38,118 bases of DNA from the NCBI GenBank assembly GCA_025363715.1, contig JANYLR010000016.1, positions 1-38,118 on the forward strand, in the 5' to 3' direction. The notes beneath the pieces are model-generated. The model was given only the letters and a program-made list of their open reading frames with translations, was not told the origin of the DNA and did no database searches. This DNA comes from Holophagaceae bacterium. Its GTDB lineage: Bacteria > Acidobacteriota > Holophagae > Holophagales > Holophagaceae. Every line of letters starts with the position of its first letter. The first letter of the stretch is position 1. A program made the translations under genes and the position numbers. Of the stretch, positions 24,893 to 32,951 are shown piece after piece.

Positions 24893-24900
24893 CTTTCACT

Positions 24901-24977
<77 letters not shown>

Positions 24978-24988
24978 GTAGGGATTCG

Positions 24989-25016
24989 AGTGTAGCAGGG
25001 ATTGTAGGAAGGGCAA
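24989..25016 (-). promoter_or_regulatory. Sigma-70-type promoter of tRNA-fMet
   Basis: On the minus strand TTGCCC (25016-25011) and TACACT (24994-24989) are separated by 16 nt, and the -10 box ends 11 nt before the first tRNA base. Spacing and position fit a stable-RNA promoter. Confidence 0.6.
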
Positions 25017-25068
25017 GGACGCACCTTGTTCTTCCCTTGGTATGCTCGACGGACGCTCGGGAGTTTCG

Positions 25069-27012
25069 ATGGGACGCCGCCTGGTGGCTCTGCTGGTGAT
25101 GGTCGCGGCCCTGGGGCTGACGGCGGGTCCACGGACCTGGACGACGGAGAAGTGGTTCGACAAGCCCAAGTCGCCTCGCATTGCCAACTACCGCATCGAG
25201 GCGACGCTGGATTTCGAGCACAAGACTCTGGAAGGGCGGGAAACGCTCACCTGGCGGAACACGGGCACGGCGCCCACGCAGGAATTGCCTCTGCATCTGT
25301 ATCTCAACGCCTTCAAGGGGCCCCAAAGCCTTTTCGTGAAGGAAAGCGGTGGCAGGCTGGGCCCAGTCCGCCAGGACCGGCCCAGGGAGGCTTCCTCCTG
25401 GGGGTACTGCCGCCTCATCAGCGCGCGGATGGAGGGCCGGGAACTCAGTGGCCACGATGGCGAGGACGAGACGGTGCGCTGGCTGAACCTGCCCCGGGCC
25501 GTGGCGCCGGGCGAGACCATCCAGATCGAGATCACCTGGGAGAACCGGTACCCAAAAGTGTTCGCCCGGAGCGGGTGGTCCGGGAATTTCCTCATGTCGG
25601 GCCAGTGGTTTCCCAAGGTCGGGGTCTACCAGGGGGACCACTGGAATTGCCACGCCTACCATGCGAACACGGAGTTCTTCGCGGATTTCGGGGTCTACGA
25701 CGTGGCCCTGTCGCTGCCCAATGCCCTGGGTCTGGCCCACACGGGCACTCAGACCAACTTCGTGACCGAGGTCGAGAAGGATCCCAAGCGCCCGCTGAAC
25801 GTCATCTGGCGATTGCATGCCGAGGACGTCCATGATTTCGCCTGGGCGGTGATGCCTGAGGAGAGCTGGCGGAAACCCGCCCTCTTTGAGTACCGCGGGG
25901 TGCAGGTCTTCTACTACATCCATGGCCCGAACCGGGGCAACTTCCAGCGGCAGAAACGCGCCGTGGAGAACGCGCTGCGGTGGAGCGAGGAGTGGTACTT
26001 CAAGTATCCCTATCCCACGCTCACGGTGATTGATACGCCCGATGACGCCAGTGGCGCCGACGGGATGGAATATCCCACGCTCATCACCGCCAGCTCAGTG
26101 GCCTTCGACCCCCTGGGGATCCGCTGGCCCGAGGGGGTGGCCATCCATGAGTTCGGCCATCAGTTCTTCTACGGCCTGCTGGCCAGCAACGAGTTCGAGG
26201 AACCCTGGCTCGACGAAGGCTTCACCAGCTGGTTCAGTCATAAGGCCATGGAGCGGAGCTACCACTCGCTCTTGGGTGGGCGGCGCTTCCAGGTGGGAAC
26301 GGATTTCGGGGAATGGGCGGGCTACTGGATGCAGCCCAGCAACGATCCCCTCACACGATTCGGGTTCAAGACGCTCAACACGCAGAGCTCCTACATTGCG
26401 GCCTATAACAAGCCGACGCTCGTGCTCAATCAGCTGGAGGCTCTGCTGGGCCGTCCCGTGATGGAGCAGGTGATGCGCACCTACGCGCAGGAGATGGCCT
26501 TCCGCCATCCGACCCGCCAGGATTTCAGGCGCATCGCCGAGCGGGTCTCGGGGCGGGACCTGAGCGGCTTCTGGCGGGATTTCGTGGAGGGCACCGATGT
26601 GCTCGATTACGTCATCCGGGGCGTGAAGGAGCGGGAAACCACCCAGGGCGGCTGGCTCTTCTCGGACAAGGCGCCGGTCTTTGCGGCACCCCAGCCCGCC
26701 ACGCCTGGCAGGGTGGGTTCCATCACCCTCGAACGAAAGGGCGACATCCGGGTGCCCATCACCCTCTGGGTGCGGCTGGAGAACCGCGAGGAGCAGCGGC
26801 TCGTCTGGGATGGCCAGGACCGCTGGATCACCTACGAGTTCGGGTCTCCCGTGGCCGCGGCGGTGCTGGATCCTGATGGGAACTACCCCCTGCTGAAGGA
26901 CCGCCTCCACGCGAGCTACACGCCCAAGCCCGTGCGGCGGGGCTTCTACTACTGGTCCCAGCTGGTCTGGGGGGCCGTGGCGGGCTGGCTGCAGGGCTGC
27001 GGAATCGGCTGA
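25069..27012 (+). CDS. M1 family zinc aminopeptidase-like protein, exported
   Basis: A 647-residue protein with a Sec signal (MGRRLVALLVMVAALGLTAG). The gluzincin site is complete: HEFGHQ with His360, Glu361 and His364, then Glu383 in EEPWLDEGFTSWF, exactly 18 residues after the second histidine. The exopeptidase-type substrate loop appears as GADGMEYPTLITA upstream of it. The N-terminal 200 residues form the expected beta-saddle (YRIEATLDFEHKTLEGRETL). The C-terminal part after about 560 is beta-rich. It probably trims peptides in the periplasm or outside the cell. The ATG at 25069 (GGGAG at good spacing) was preferred to an ATG at 25042, which would put nine residues before the signal. It is monocistronic and followed by heptamer repeats. 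Confidence 0.88.
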   Translation: MGRRLVALLVMVAALGLTAGPRTWTTEKWFDKPKSPRIANYRIEATLDFEHKTLEGRETLTWRNTGTAPTQELPLHLYLNAFKGPQSLFVKESGGRLGPVRQDRPREASSWGYCRLISARMEGRELSGHDGEDETVRWLNLPRAVAPGETIQIEITWENRYPKVFARSGWSGNFLMSGQWFPKVGVYQGDHWNCHAYHANTEFFADFGVYDVALSLPNALGLAHTGTQTNFVTEVEKDPKRPLNVIWRLHAEDVHDFAWAVMPEESWRKPALFEYRGVQVFYYIHGPNRGNFQRQKRAVENALRWSEEWYFKYPYPTLTVIDTPDDASGADGMEYPTLITASSVAFDPLGIRWPEGVAIHEFGHQFFYGLLASNEFEEPWLDEGFTSWFSHKAMERSYHSLLGGRRFQVGTDFGEWAGYWMQPSNDPLTRFGFKTLNTQSSYIAAYNKPTLVLNQLEALLGRPVMEQVMRTYAQEMAFRHPTRQDFRRIAERVSGRDLSGFWRDFVEGTDVLDYVIRGVKERETTQGGWLFSDKAPVFAAPQPATPGRVGSITLERKGDIRVPITLWVRLENREEQRLVWDGQDRWITYEFGSPVAAAVLDPDGNYPLLKDRLHASYTPKPVRRGFYYWSQLVWGAVAGWLQGCGIG

Positions 27013-27013
27013 A

Positions 27014-27048
27014 CTAGGCTCTAGGCTCTAGGCTCCAGGCTCCAGGGC
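27014..27048. repeat. Heptanucleotide tandem repeat, CTAGGCT type
   Basis: Five consecutive 7-mers starting two bases after the peptidase stop codon: three CTAGGCT, one CCAGGCT and one CCAGGGC. Decay increases rightward. Confidence 0.85.
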
Positions 27049-27126
27049 CCCGCCCTCGGCCGCTTGTATTTGAACGGCCCAAAGGCAAAATATGGCGCGG
27101 CCAAAGGCCGCATCAGAAAGCTTTTC

Positions 27127-27189
27127 CTGAAGCCTGAAGCCTGAAGCCTGAAGCCTGAAGCCTGAAGCCTGAAGCCTGAAGCCTGAAGC
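27127..27189. repeat. Heptanucleotide tandem repeat, nine perfect CTGAAGC units
   Basis: Nine uninterrupted 7-bp units (63 bp), ending 8 nt before the stop of the leftward gene that follows. A GCGGCC-AAA-GGCCGC hairpin (27097-27111) lies between this array and the one at 27014. Confidence 0.95.
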
Positions 27190-27196
27190 CCAGAGC

Positions 27197-28156
27197 CTAA
27201 GGCCTTCCCGGCGCCGCATCCCCCATGCGGATGGCCCCGATAGTCCCCTTCGCGTCCAAGTCGATGAGGATGGGGAACCAGGCCAGCCCGAGCTTTTCAA
27301 AGGCGGCCCGACTAGGGGCGAAGAAGGCCGTCCGCCCCGTTGGCCGAAGCCTCTCCACCAGGGCCCGGCCTTCGACCAGGAGGGATTCGGAAAGGCTGGC
27401 GTCCCGCTCGTCGAGCCCTGCGGCGGCGCTGGGGATGATCCAGCCGGTGCCCGGGGCCAGCTGCGGCAGATCCCCGTCCTCCAGAGGGCAGATCCAGATG
27501 CGGCTGGCACCCATCTGATCCAGCCGGAGATCCCGGTAGTCGAGGCCGGGCAGGGCCCAGACCCGCAGGGTGGGCGAGGGGCCACCCAGCAGTCCGAAGA
27601 GTCGCTGGAAGCCCTTGACGATCTCCGCGAAGTCCTCCCCGGCGGTGGCGCGGACGCTGGCCAAGCGGTCCTCGTCCTGTTCCGCCAGGGCCCAGCAGAG
27701 GGCATGGCGCAGGGCGTAGCCCCGGGTCAGGGCGGGGCCTGCGCCGAGCAGCCGATCCTCCCAGGCCCGGCGGAACCCGGCATCAAAGGTGCCGGTCCGC
27801 GCCTGAACCTGGCCCCAGCGCCACAGGGCCAGGGCGGTGCCAGGTTCCTGGAGGGCCTGGGTTTTCAAGCCAGCGGCAAGCTGCTCCTTCGGCGCCTTCA
27901 GGAGGGATCGCAGGGCCTCGACCTCGCTCCGGGGGCGACCGGTCGCGAAAGGATTGGCGAGCTGCCCCTGGGCGGGATCGAAGGTGGCGGCGGCCCGCAG
28001 CCAGCGGTACCGCAGCGCGGCACTGCCCTTCAGTTTTGGAGCCGATGGAAGGGGCTGGCCCCAGTCGAAGGCCTCCAGCAGGGCGTTCTCCGCTTCCTGG
28101 CTGGCGGGTGCCGGGACGACGATGGCGGGTGGGGTTTGCATGGCTGGAGGGGGCAT
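27197..28156 (-). CDS. Protein of unknown function, 319 residues
   Basis: I do not recognise a family. The N-terminus is proline- and alanine-rich with no clear signal peptide (MPPPAMQTPPAIVVPAPASQ). The middle is helical with many Leu/Ala/Arg residues and a possible repeat-like helical pattern (EALRSLLKAPKEQLAAGLKT). The last 100 residues look alpha/beta (SPTLRVWALPGLDYRDLRLD, then WFPILIDLDAKGTIGAIRMG); the end faintly resembles a thioredoxin-like strand pattern, but there is no CxxC. Codon use and GC content match the neighbours, and the ATG has AAGGGA upstream, so I believe it is translated. It is transcribed leftward, divergently from pyrF with a 50-nt gap, and its 3' end abuts the heptamer array. 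Confidence 0.7.
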   Translation of the reverse strand: MPPPAMQTPPAIVVPAPASQEAENALLEAFDWGQPLPSAPKLKGSAALRYRWLRAAATFDPAQGQLANPFATGRPRSEVEALRSLLKAPKEQLAAGLKTQALQEPGTALALWRWGQVQARTGTFDAGFRRAWEDRLLGAGPALTRGYALRHALCWALAEQDEDRLASVRATAGEDFAEIVKGFQRLFGLLGGPSPTLRVWALPGLDYRDLRLDQMGASRIWICPLEDGDLPQLAPGTGWIIPSAAAGLDERDASLSESLLVEGRALVERLRPTGRTAFFAPSRAAFEKLGLAWFPILIDLDAKGTIGAIRMGDAAPGRP

Positions 28157-28206
28157 GAATCATCCCTTAATGGCAGAATGGTCCTCCGCATCATACGGGA
28201 GTCCCC

Positions 28207-28932
28207 TTGTCTGTACCCGCATTGACCCTCACCGCCCGCGAGCGCCTCGTGGTGGCCCTGGATGTCCCCACGGCCCGGGAGGCCCTGGCCATGGCGGAGC
28301 GGCTGGCGGGCCGAGTGGGCATGCTGAAGGTGGGGCTGGAGCTCTTTTGCGCCGAGGGACCGGCCTTCGTGAAGGAGCTGCAAGCGCGGGTTCCGGTCTT
28401 TCTCGATCTGAAGCTGCATGACATCCCGACCACGGTCCGCCGTGCCCTCGAAGCGCTCTTGAAGCTGGATCCGCGCCTGATCAATGTGCATGCCCAGGGG
28501 GGCCCCGCCATGCTGGAGGCCGCCGTGGAGGCGGTCCGCGCCCACCGCCTGGCAGGGGGCCAGACCGAGCTGCTCGCCGTGACCGTGCTCACCAGCCTGG
28601 ACCGGGAGGCGCTGGCCGCCCTGGGTCACGCGGGCCAGCCCGAGGATCTGGCCCTGGCCTATGCCCGGCTCGCCCACCAGGCGGGGTGCAGCGGCGTGGT
28701 GTGCTCCGCCTGGGAGGCCACCCCCATCCGGGAAGCCTGCGGGGAGGGCTTCCACCGCCTGACGCCGGGCATCCGCCCCGCGGGCGTGGCCAACCAGGAC
28801 CAGGCCCGGGTCATGACCCCCGCCCAGGCCCTGAAGCAGGGCTCCACCTGGCTGGTGGTGGGGCGCCCCATCACCCACGCGGCGGATCCCGCCGCCGCCG
28901 CGGAAGCGATTGTTGCTGAGATGCAAGCCTGA
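28207..28932 (+). CDS. pyrF: Orotidine 5'-phosphate decarboxylase
   Basis: This 241-residue TIM-barrel enzyme of pyrimidine synthesis converts OMP to UMP. Signature residues are in ERLVVALDVPTA (Asp19), MLKVGLELF (Lys41) and VFLDLKLHDIPTTVRRA (Asp67, Lys69, Asp72), with VTVLTSLD, LTPGIRP and WLVVGRPIT (phosphate grip) later. The length is standard for the PyrF type I family. The start is TTG at 28207, six bases after GGGAG; no ATG or GTG is better placed. The stop overlaps the next ATG by one base, making it the first gene of a coupled trio with a PH-like membrane protein and pnuC. Confidence 0.94.
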   Translation: MSVPALTLTARERLVVALDVPTAREALAMAERLAGRVGMLKVGLELFCAEGPAFVKELQARVPVFLDLKLHDIPTTVRRALEALLKLDPRLINVHAQGGPAMLEAAVEAVRAHRLAGGQTELLAVTVLTSLDREALAALGHAGQPEDLALAYARLAHQAGCSGVVCSAWEATPIREACGEGFHRLTPGIRPAGVANQDQARVMTPAQALKQGSTWLVVGRPITHAADPAAAAEAIVAEMQA

Positions 28933-29474
28933 TGTCCGCTGGTTCCCCCCTCGTCTTCCGACCCTCCTTCGCCCAGCGGGCCATGGCCATGCTCCTCTTC
29001 GCCGGCTCCTGGCTGGTGGGCGTCCGGGCCCTGGCCCAGATCATGGAGCGGCTCCCGGTGCTGCGGGCCTCCCTCAAGGTGGCGGAATCCGCCGGGGAGC
29101 CCACCTGGTCCTTCTGGATCGCGGTGACCGCGGCCATCGGCGCCGTGGTGGCCGGCAGCATCCTGCTGCTGGGGACCCTGGTGGGCGTGCTGATGGTCGA
29201 GGGTTCCCAGGTCTTCGTGGATGACCTGGGCCTATCCGTGGAGCACAACGCCCTGCCGGCGCCCCTGGCGCGGCGGTTTGGCGCGGGCCGGCTGCTCTGG
29301 AAGCAGGTCTCGCGCATCGAGCGGTCCGGCCCTTTCTTCATCCTGCGGGGTGGTGGCGATCCGGTGCGCCTCGATCAGAAGGACCCGAACCTCCGGTTTC
29401 TCCTGGTGGATGAATTGGAGCGCCTGGTGCTCACGATCCTGGAGCGGAGCCCCAACCTGAAGCACGACGACTGA
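28932..29474 (+). CDS. Two-span membrane protein with PH-like C-terminal domain, unknown function
   Basis: A 180-residue protein with two hydrophobic helices, about residues 17-35 (AMAMLLFAGSWLVGVRA) and 61-88 (SFWIAVTAAIGAVVAGSILL). They are followed by a soluble beta-rich domain (VFVDDLGLSVEHNALPAPLA, LLWKQVSRIERSGPFFIL) with the strand-turn pattern of bacterial PH-like or DUF304-like domains; this is a pattern impression. It is joined by one-base TGATG overlaps to pyrF upstream and pnuC downstream, so it is made with both. I know of no assigned role for such a protein in nucleotide metabolism; it may simply share the operon. Confidence 0.72.
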   Translation: MSAGSPLVFRPSFAQRAMAMLLFAGSWLVGVRALAQIMERLPVLRASLKVAESAGEPTWSFWIAVTAAIGAVVAGSILLLGTLVGVLMVEGSQVFVDDLGLSVEHNALPAPLARRFGAGRLLWKQVSRIERSGPFFILRGGGDPVRLDQKDPNLRFLLVDELERLVLTILERSPNLKHDD

Positions 29475-30055
29475 TGCCATCCTTCATCGAGATCTTCGGC
29501 TTCATCACCGGGGCGGCTTGCGTAGCCCTGCTGGTGCGCCAGAACATCTGGAATTGGCCCCTGGGCATTGCCAACAACCTGGTCTTCATCGTGCTGTTCT
29601 ACCGCACCGGACTCTACGCCGACGTGGGCCTGCAGGGGTTCTACATCGCGATCTCCCTCTACGGCTGGTGGAGCTGGCTCCACGGTGGGCGGGACCACGG
29701 AGTTTTGACTGTGGCCCGGGTAAAGCCCGTCATTGGCGCACTCCTGGCGCTGGGCGTGGTGGGGACCACGGCCTTCCTGACCTGGCTCCTCCGCCACTAC
29801 ACCAACAGCACCGTGCCCGTGCTGGATTCGCTGATCACGGCCCTCAGCCTGGCCGCCCAGTTCATGATGACCCGCAAATGGATCGAGAACTGGCTGGTCT
29901 GGCTCACCGCCAACTGCCTTTCCGTGGGCCTGTTGATCTACAAGGGCCTCTACGTCACCAGCGCCCTCTACCTCGTGTACCAGGTGCTTTGCGTGATGGG
30001 CCTGTTGGCTTGGCGACGGGCCTTGAAAGAAGCGCCTATGGTTTCGGCCGGCTGA
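29474..30055 (+). CDS. pnuC: Nicotinamide riboside/mononucleotide transporter PnuC
   Basis: A 193-residue membrane protein of the PnuC family with about seven spans. Diagnostic stretches are ALLVRQNIWNWPLGIANNLV, YADVGLQGFYIAISLYGWW (family YGWWxW box), LDSLITALSLAAQFMMTRK and IENWLVWLTANCLSVGLLI. PnuC carries NAD precursors such as nicotinamide riboside across the inner membrane by facilitated diffusion, trapped by a kinase. It is the last gene of the pyrF trio, started by a one-base overlap. Its 3' end overlaps the convergent radical SAM gene by 20 nt. No NadR or ribosylnicotinamide kinase gene is adjacent. Confidence 0.88.
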   Translation: MPSFIEIFGFITGAACVALLVRQNIWNWPLGIANNLVFIVLFYRTGLYADVGLQGFYIAISLYGWWSWLHGGRDHGVLTVARVKPVIGALLALGVVGTTAFLTWLLRHYTNSTVPVLDSLITALSLAAQFMMTRKWIENWLVWLTANCLSVGLLIYKGLYVTSALYLVYQVLCVMGLLAWRRALKEAPMVSAG

Positions 30056-31691
30056 GGAAAGCCTCGGCGCCCTTCATCTCGGCGGTGGGGCCGTGGGCAG
30101 GTTTTTTCGTGCGAGCCTTGCCCTGGTTCAATCCCCACAAATTAGCCAGCTCGGTGGCCTCGGGATTTCCCGGCGCCAGGGCCAGCACCTCGGCCAGATC
30201 GGCGCAGGCCTTCTTGAGCTGGCCGAGCTTTTCGCTCAGCAGGGCCCGCTTCAGGAAGCCCCAGGGATTCGCGGGCTCTTTGGCGATGAGCTCGGCGTAC
30301 TCCGCCTCGGCCTCGAGCCAGCGGCCCTCCTCCTCGGCCGCCTCCCCGCAGAGCAGGTTGGTGACGGCGCAGAAGCCCAGCCAGCGCTTCTGCTCGGTGA
30401 ATTCCGCCGGCGAGAAGTGGGCTTTTCCCTTTGCTCGCCGGGCGGTCTGGTCGAGGTGGCGCAAGGCCTTTTCCGTGTGCGCATCCACCCGGGCGAAAAT
30501 CTCCGCATCGCCGCTGGCCCGGTAGAAGTCCCGCTGGATGCGGCCCTCGGCCCGGTACTGATCGAACATCCGGGTGCCCGGATAGAGGGCCAGGGGGCTG
30601 ATCTGGCAGTCGCTGGGCCGGGTATCGCGGATGAAGGCGGCGCTCTCCTCCACATCAGCCCAGGTCTCGCCGGGGATGCCGGTGATGAGGTAGATGCCCA
30701 CATTCATTCCGACCTTGCGGACCAGATCCAGGGCCCGCCGCGCATGGCGAAGGTCGGTGCCCTTGTCCAGCAGGACCAGCACCCGCTCGCTGCCGTGCTC
30801 CACGCCGAACTGCATGAACTCGCAGCCCGCCCGCTTCATGGCCACCAGCCGATCCTCGTCCACTAAGTTGACCCGACTCTGGCAGTTCCAGAGGGGGTGC
30901 AGACCACTGGTCTGGATCCCCGCCATCAGTTCCAGCACTCGGCCCCGGTTTGCGGTGAAGGTATCGTCCCGGAAGCTGAAGTAGGTGAGGCCATGGCGCT
31001 CCCTCAGCAGCCGCAGCTCGCGCAGCACCGAGGCGGCGCTGCGGAAGCGGATGGAGGTGCCCCAGAATTCCGGCGTGTTGCAGAAGTTGCAGGTGGCGGG
31101 GCATCCGCGGCTGGTGCTCAGGTAGGCCAGCTGGCCCACGTCGTCCAGGAAGTCGGCCTCTAGGTACTCGGCGGGTATGCCCACCGCGTCCAGATCTTCC
31201 AGGGGAAGCTGGGGCAGGGTGGGACCGCTGCGGAGAATCAGGCCCGGCGTCTGCTTCCACAGGTCCGACCCTGGAGCGACCTGCAGCCGCTCGAGGATGC
31301 CCAGGAGCGTGGTCTCACCCTCACCCTGCACGATGGCATCCAGGGCCGGGCAGTCCTCGAAGACTTCCCCGGCCAGGTGGGTGGGGTGCGGCCCGCCGGT
31401 CAGGAGGATGGCGTCGGGACAGGCCTCCCGGGCCCAGGCCAGCAGCTCACAGGAGCGCTTGCGGTTGAAGGTGAACATGGAGATGCCCACCACGGCTGGG
31501 TTCTGGGACCTGAAGTAGGCCAGGATTTCCTTCCGGTCCTTGCCGCTCAGGTTGGCCAGGCGGCAGGGGAAGGAACGGGATTTGAGCATGGCCTGCAGGT
31601 AGCCGAGACCTATGGGAAGAAAGGTCATCCACTCGTCCCCGAAGCCACTGCGGGGGGCACTGTAGGCGAGCAAGGTCCGGGGAAGGGTCAT
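30036..31691 (-). CDS. B12-binding-type radical SAM protein with TPR-like C-terminus
   Basis: A 551-residue protein. The N-terminal 150 residues follow the B12-binding-like layout of this superfamily (LPRTLLAYSAPRSGFG, FLPIGLGYLQAMLKSR, VVGISMFTFN, LLTGGPHPTHLAGEV), without an obvious DxHxxG cobalamin-ligating motif. The radical SAM cluster site is CPATCNFC (Cys197, Cys201, Cys204). FSFRDDTFTANRGRVLELMA and YLITGIPGETWADVEES mark the barrel. From about residue 430 the chain is helical and TPR-like (EEGRWLEAEAEYAELIAKEP). Relatives include methyltransferases and enzymes of lipid or secondary-metabolite modification; the substrate cannot be read from the sequence. The ATG at 31691 is the likely start, although the frame is open far upstream over the PilZ gene. 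It overlaps pnuC tail to tail by 20 nt. Confidence 0.85.
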   Translation of the reverse strand: MTLPRTLLAYSAPRSGFGDEWMTFLPIGLGYLQAMLKSRSFPCRLANLSGKDRKEILAYFRSQNPAVVGISMFTFNRKRSCELLAWAREACPDAILLTGGPHPTHLAGEVFEDCPALDAIVQGEGETTLLGILERLQVAPGSDLWKQTPGLILRSGPTLPQLPLEDLDAVGIPAEYLEADFLDDVGQLAYLSTSRGCPATCNFCNTPEFWGTSIRFRSAASVLRELRLLRERHGLTYFSFRDDTFTANRGRVLELMAGIQTSGLHPLWNCQSRVNLVDEDRLVAMKRAGCEFMQFGVEHGSERVLVLLDKGTDLRHARRALDLVRKVGMNVGIYLITGIPGETWADVEESAAFIRDTRPSDCQISPLALYPGTRMFDQYRAEGRIQRDFYRASGDAEIFARVDAHTEKALRHLDQTARRAKGKAHFSPAEFTEQKRWLGFCAVTNLLCGEAAEEEGRWLEAEAEYAELIAKEPANPWGFLKRALLSEKLGQLKKACADLAEVLALAPGNPEATELANLWGLNQGKARTKKPAHGPTAEMKGAEAFLSRPKP

Positions 31692-31733
31692 GGGGTCCGA
31701 AAGCAGAGCTTCCCAGTGTAGGGGACGGAATCC

Positions 31734-32909
31734 ATGATGGAAGCAAGAACACTTGGAGGCGTCTTGGCGGGCAACCTGATCCGGAACGCGGAGACCATCG
31801 CAGAAATCTTCCGTCGCGCCTGCGATCGGCGCGAGATGCTGATCCTGGTCACCCCCTATCTCCGGTTCGAATCCTCCTTCGTCACGACCGATGGCCGCGA
31901 GTTCCAGGTGGTGGCCACCATGGGTCGCGAAGATGCCACCTTCGGGCTGCGCAATGCCGGCCTCAAGCTGCGCTTCCCCCATGGCATCAGCTTCCTGGAG
32001 GCTCCGACGGAGCTGAAGGGCTTCGGCATGTTCGATGGGCGTCGGACCCTGCGCCTGGCCATGCCGGAGGTCCTGAATGAGGAGGATCATCGGGGCTCCT
32101 ACCGGGTGGACCGGGTGGGTCGGGTCGCCGTCACCTTCAGCACGCCGAAGTTCGACTTGATCACTGGCACCCTTGTCGATATCAGCACCACCGGGGCGAG
32201 GGTGTACAGCACCCGGGACTTCCAGGAGGGAGAACTGGAACCCGGGAATGAGATGGCAGTCACGATCCAGCTCACCGATCTCATCCGGATCAATACCAAG
32301 GTGAAGCTGCGCCATGTGAATGGCCGTACGTTCGGCGTGGAGTTCCGCCCCCAGCTGGATGACCACCTGCTGCATCCCCTTTCCCGCTGGGTGTTCGAAA
32401 AGCGGGAGGAGGATCTCGAACGCATTTCCCGGCGGGGTGTGGAAACCGCCGCCCCCAGCGCGGCCGCCAAGGTAGTTGCAGGAAATTCTTCGGGACTGCT
32501 GCTGGTTTCCGGGGATGCGGCACTGGAGGTTTCCCTCAAGGAACTGCTGGGCGGACTTCAGCCCCTGTCCCGCGTCGCGCCCACCATATCGGCCTTGAAG
32601 GAGGCCCTCAGCCTGAAGCCTTCGCTGGTGCTCTACCACATCCCCAGCCTCAGCCTGGATGAGCGCCGCCGCATCAAGCCCATGGTCGAGACGCTCCAGA
32701 ACCGAGTGCCTTTCCTGCTCCTGGGCACGACCGTGGATGCGGGCGTCCTGCTGGAGCTGGGTGGGGAACTCAAGGCCACCGTGTCCATCGTCTTCCATCC
32801 CGAGCGGGGCACCTTCTTCCAGCGCCTCGTCCAGGGCGTGCTGCGGCGAACCTACGAGGGGGGCGAGTCGCCCATGGTCCCCTCGGAGAAAGAGGGAACT
32901 TCCGACTGA
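31734..32909 (+). CDS. PilZ-domain protein with degenerate receiver-like C-terminus
   Basis: A 391-residue soluble protein. Residues about 1-110 (LVTPYLRFESSFVTTDGREF) resemble the N-terminal YcgR-like or PilZN-type domain. The PilZ domain at about 117-240 has both c-di-GMP contact motifs: RGSYR (Arg120, Arg124) and DISTTG (Asp149, Ser151, Gly154). Residues about 265-375 (SGLLLVSGDAALEVSLKELL and KPSLVLYHIPSLSLDERRRI) follow the beta-alpha pattern of a response-regulator receiver, but the phosphoacceptor aspartate is not in a recognisable position. It is probably a c-di-GMP effector controlling motility, pili or envelope output; the partner is unknown. It diverges from the radical SAM gene across 42 nt. 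ATG at 31734, or the next codon at 31737. Confidence 0.8.
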   Translation: MMEARTLGGVLAGNLIRNAETIAEIFRRACDRREMLILVTPYLRFESSFVTTDGREFQVVATMGREDATFGLRNAGLKLRFPHGISFLEAPTELKGFGMFDGRRTLRLAMPEVLNEEDHRGSYRVDRVGRVAVTFSTPKFDLITGTLVDISTTGARVYSTRDFQEGELEPGNEMAVTIQLTDLIRINTKVKLRHVNGRTFGVEFRPQLDDHLLHPLSRWVFEKREEDLERISRRGVETAAPSAAAKVVAGNSSGLLLVSGDAALEVSLKELLGGLQPLSRVAPTISALKEALSLKPSLVLYHIPSLSLDERRRIKPMVETLQNRVPFLLLGTTVDAGVLLELGGELKATVSIVFHPERGTFFQRLVQGVLRRTYEGGESPMVPSEKEGTSD

Positions 32910-32951
32910 CAGTCAAGCCTCGTTCGCCGGGGGCCGGCCCGGTAGAATTTT

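Larger units (their letters stand above)
24454..24900. repeat. Mosaic of alternating inverted tRNA T-arm-like repeats
   Basis: Along the plus strand T-arm-like sequences alternate in orientation: CCCACTCGTAGGTTC (24458-24472, plus), GATTTGAAC (24510-24518, minus), CCCACTCGCAGGTCCAAATC (24640-24659, plus), GCAGGATTTGAACCT (24733-24747, minus), CACTCGCAGGTCCAAATCC (24830-24848, plus), then the real tRNA T-arm (minus). Between them lie GC-rich hairpin fillers, including the module at 24559-24592. None of the copies forms a whole tRNA. Confidence 0.7.

Noticed and set aside
27127..27189. CRISPR array
   Set aside because: The repeats are 7 bp and directly adjacent, with no spacers; there are no cas genes.
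31692..32798. N-terminal extension of the radical SAM frame over the PilZ gene
   Set aside because: Low-complexity translation antisense to a gene with clear PilZ motifs; the family N-terminus begins at 31691.
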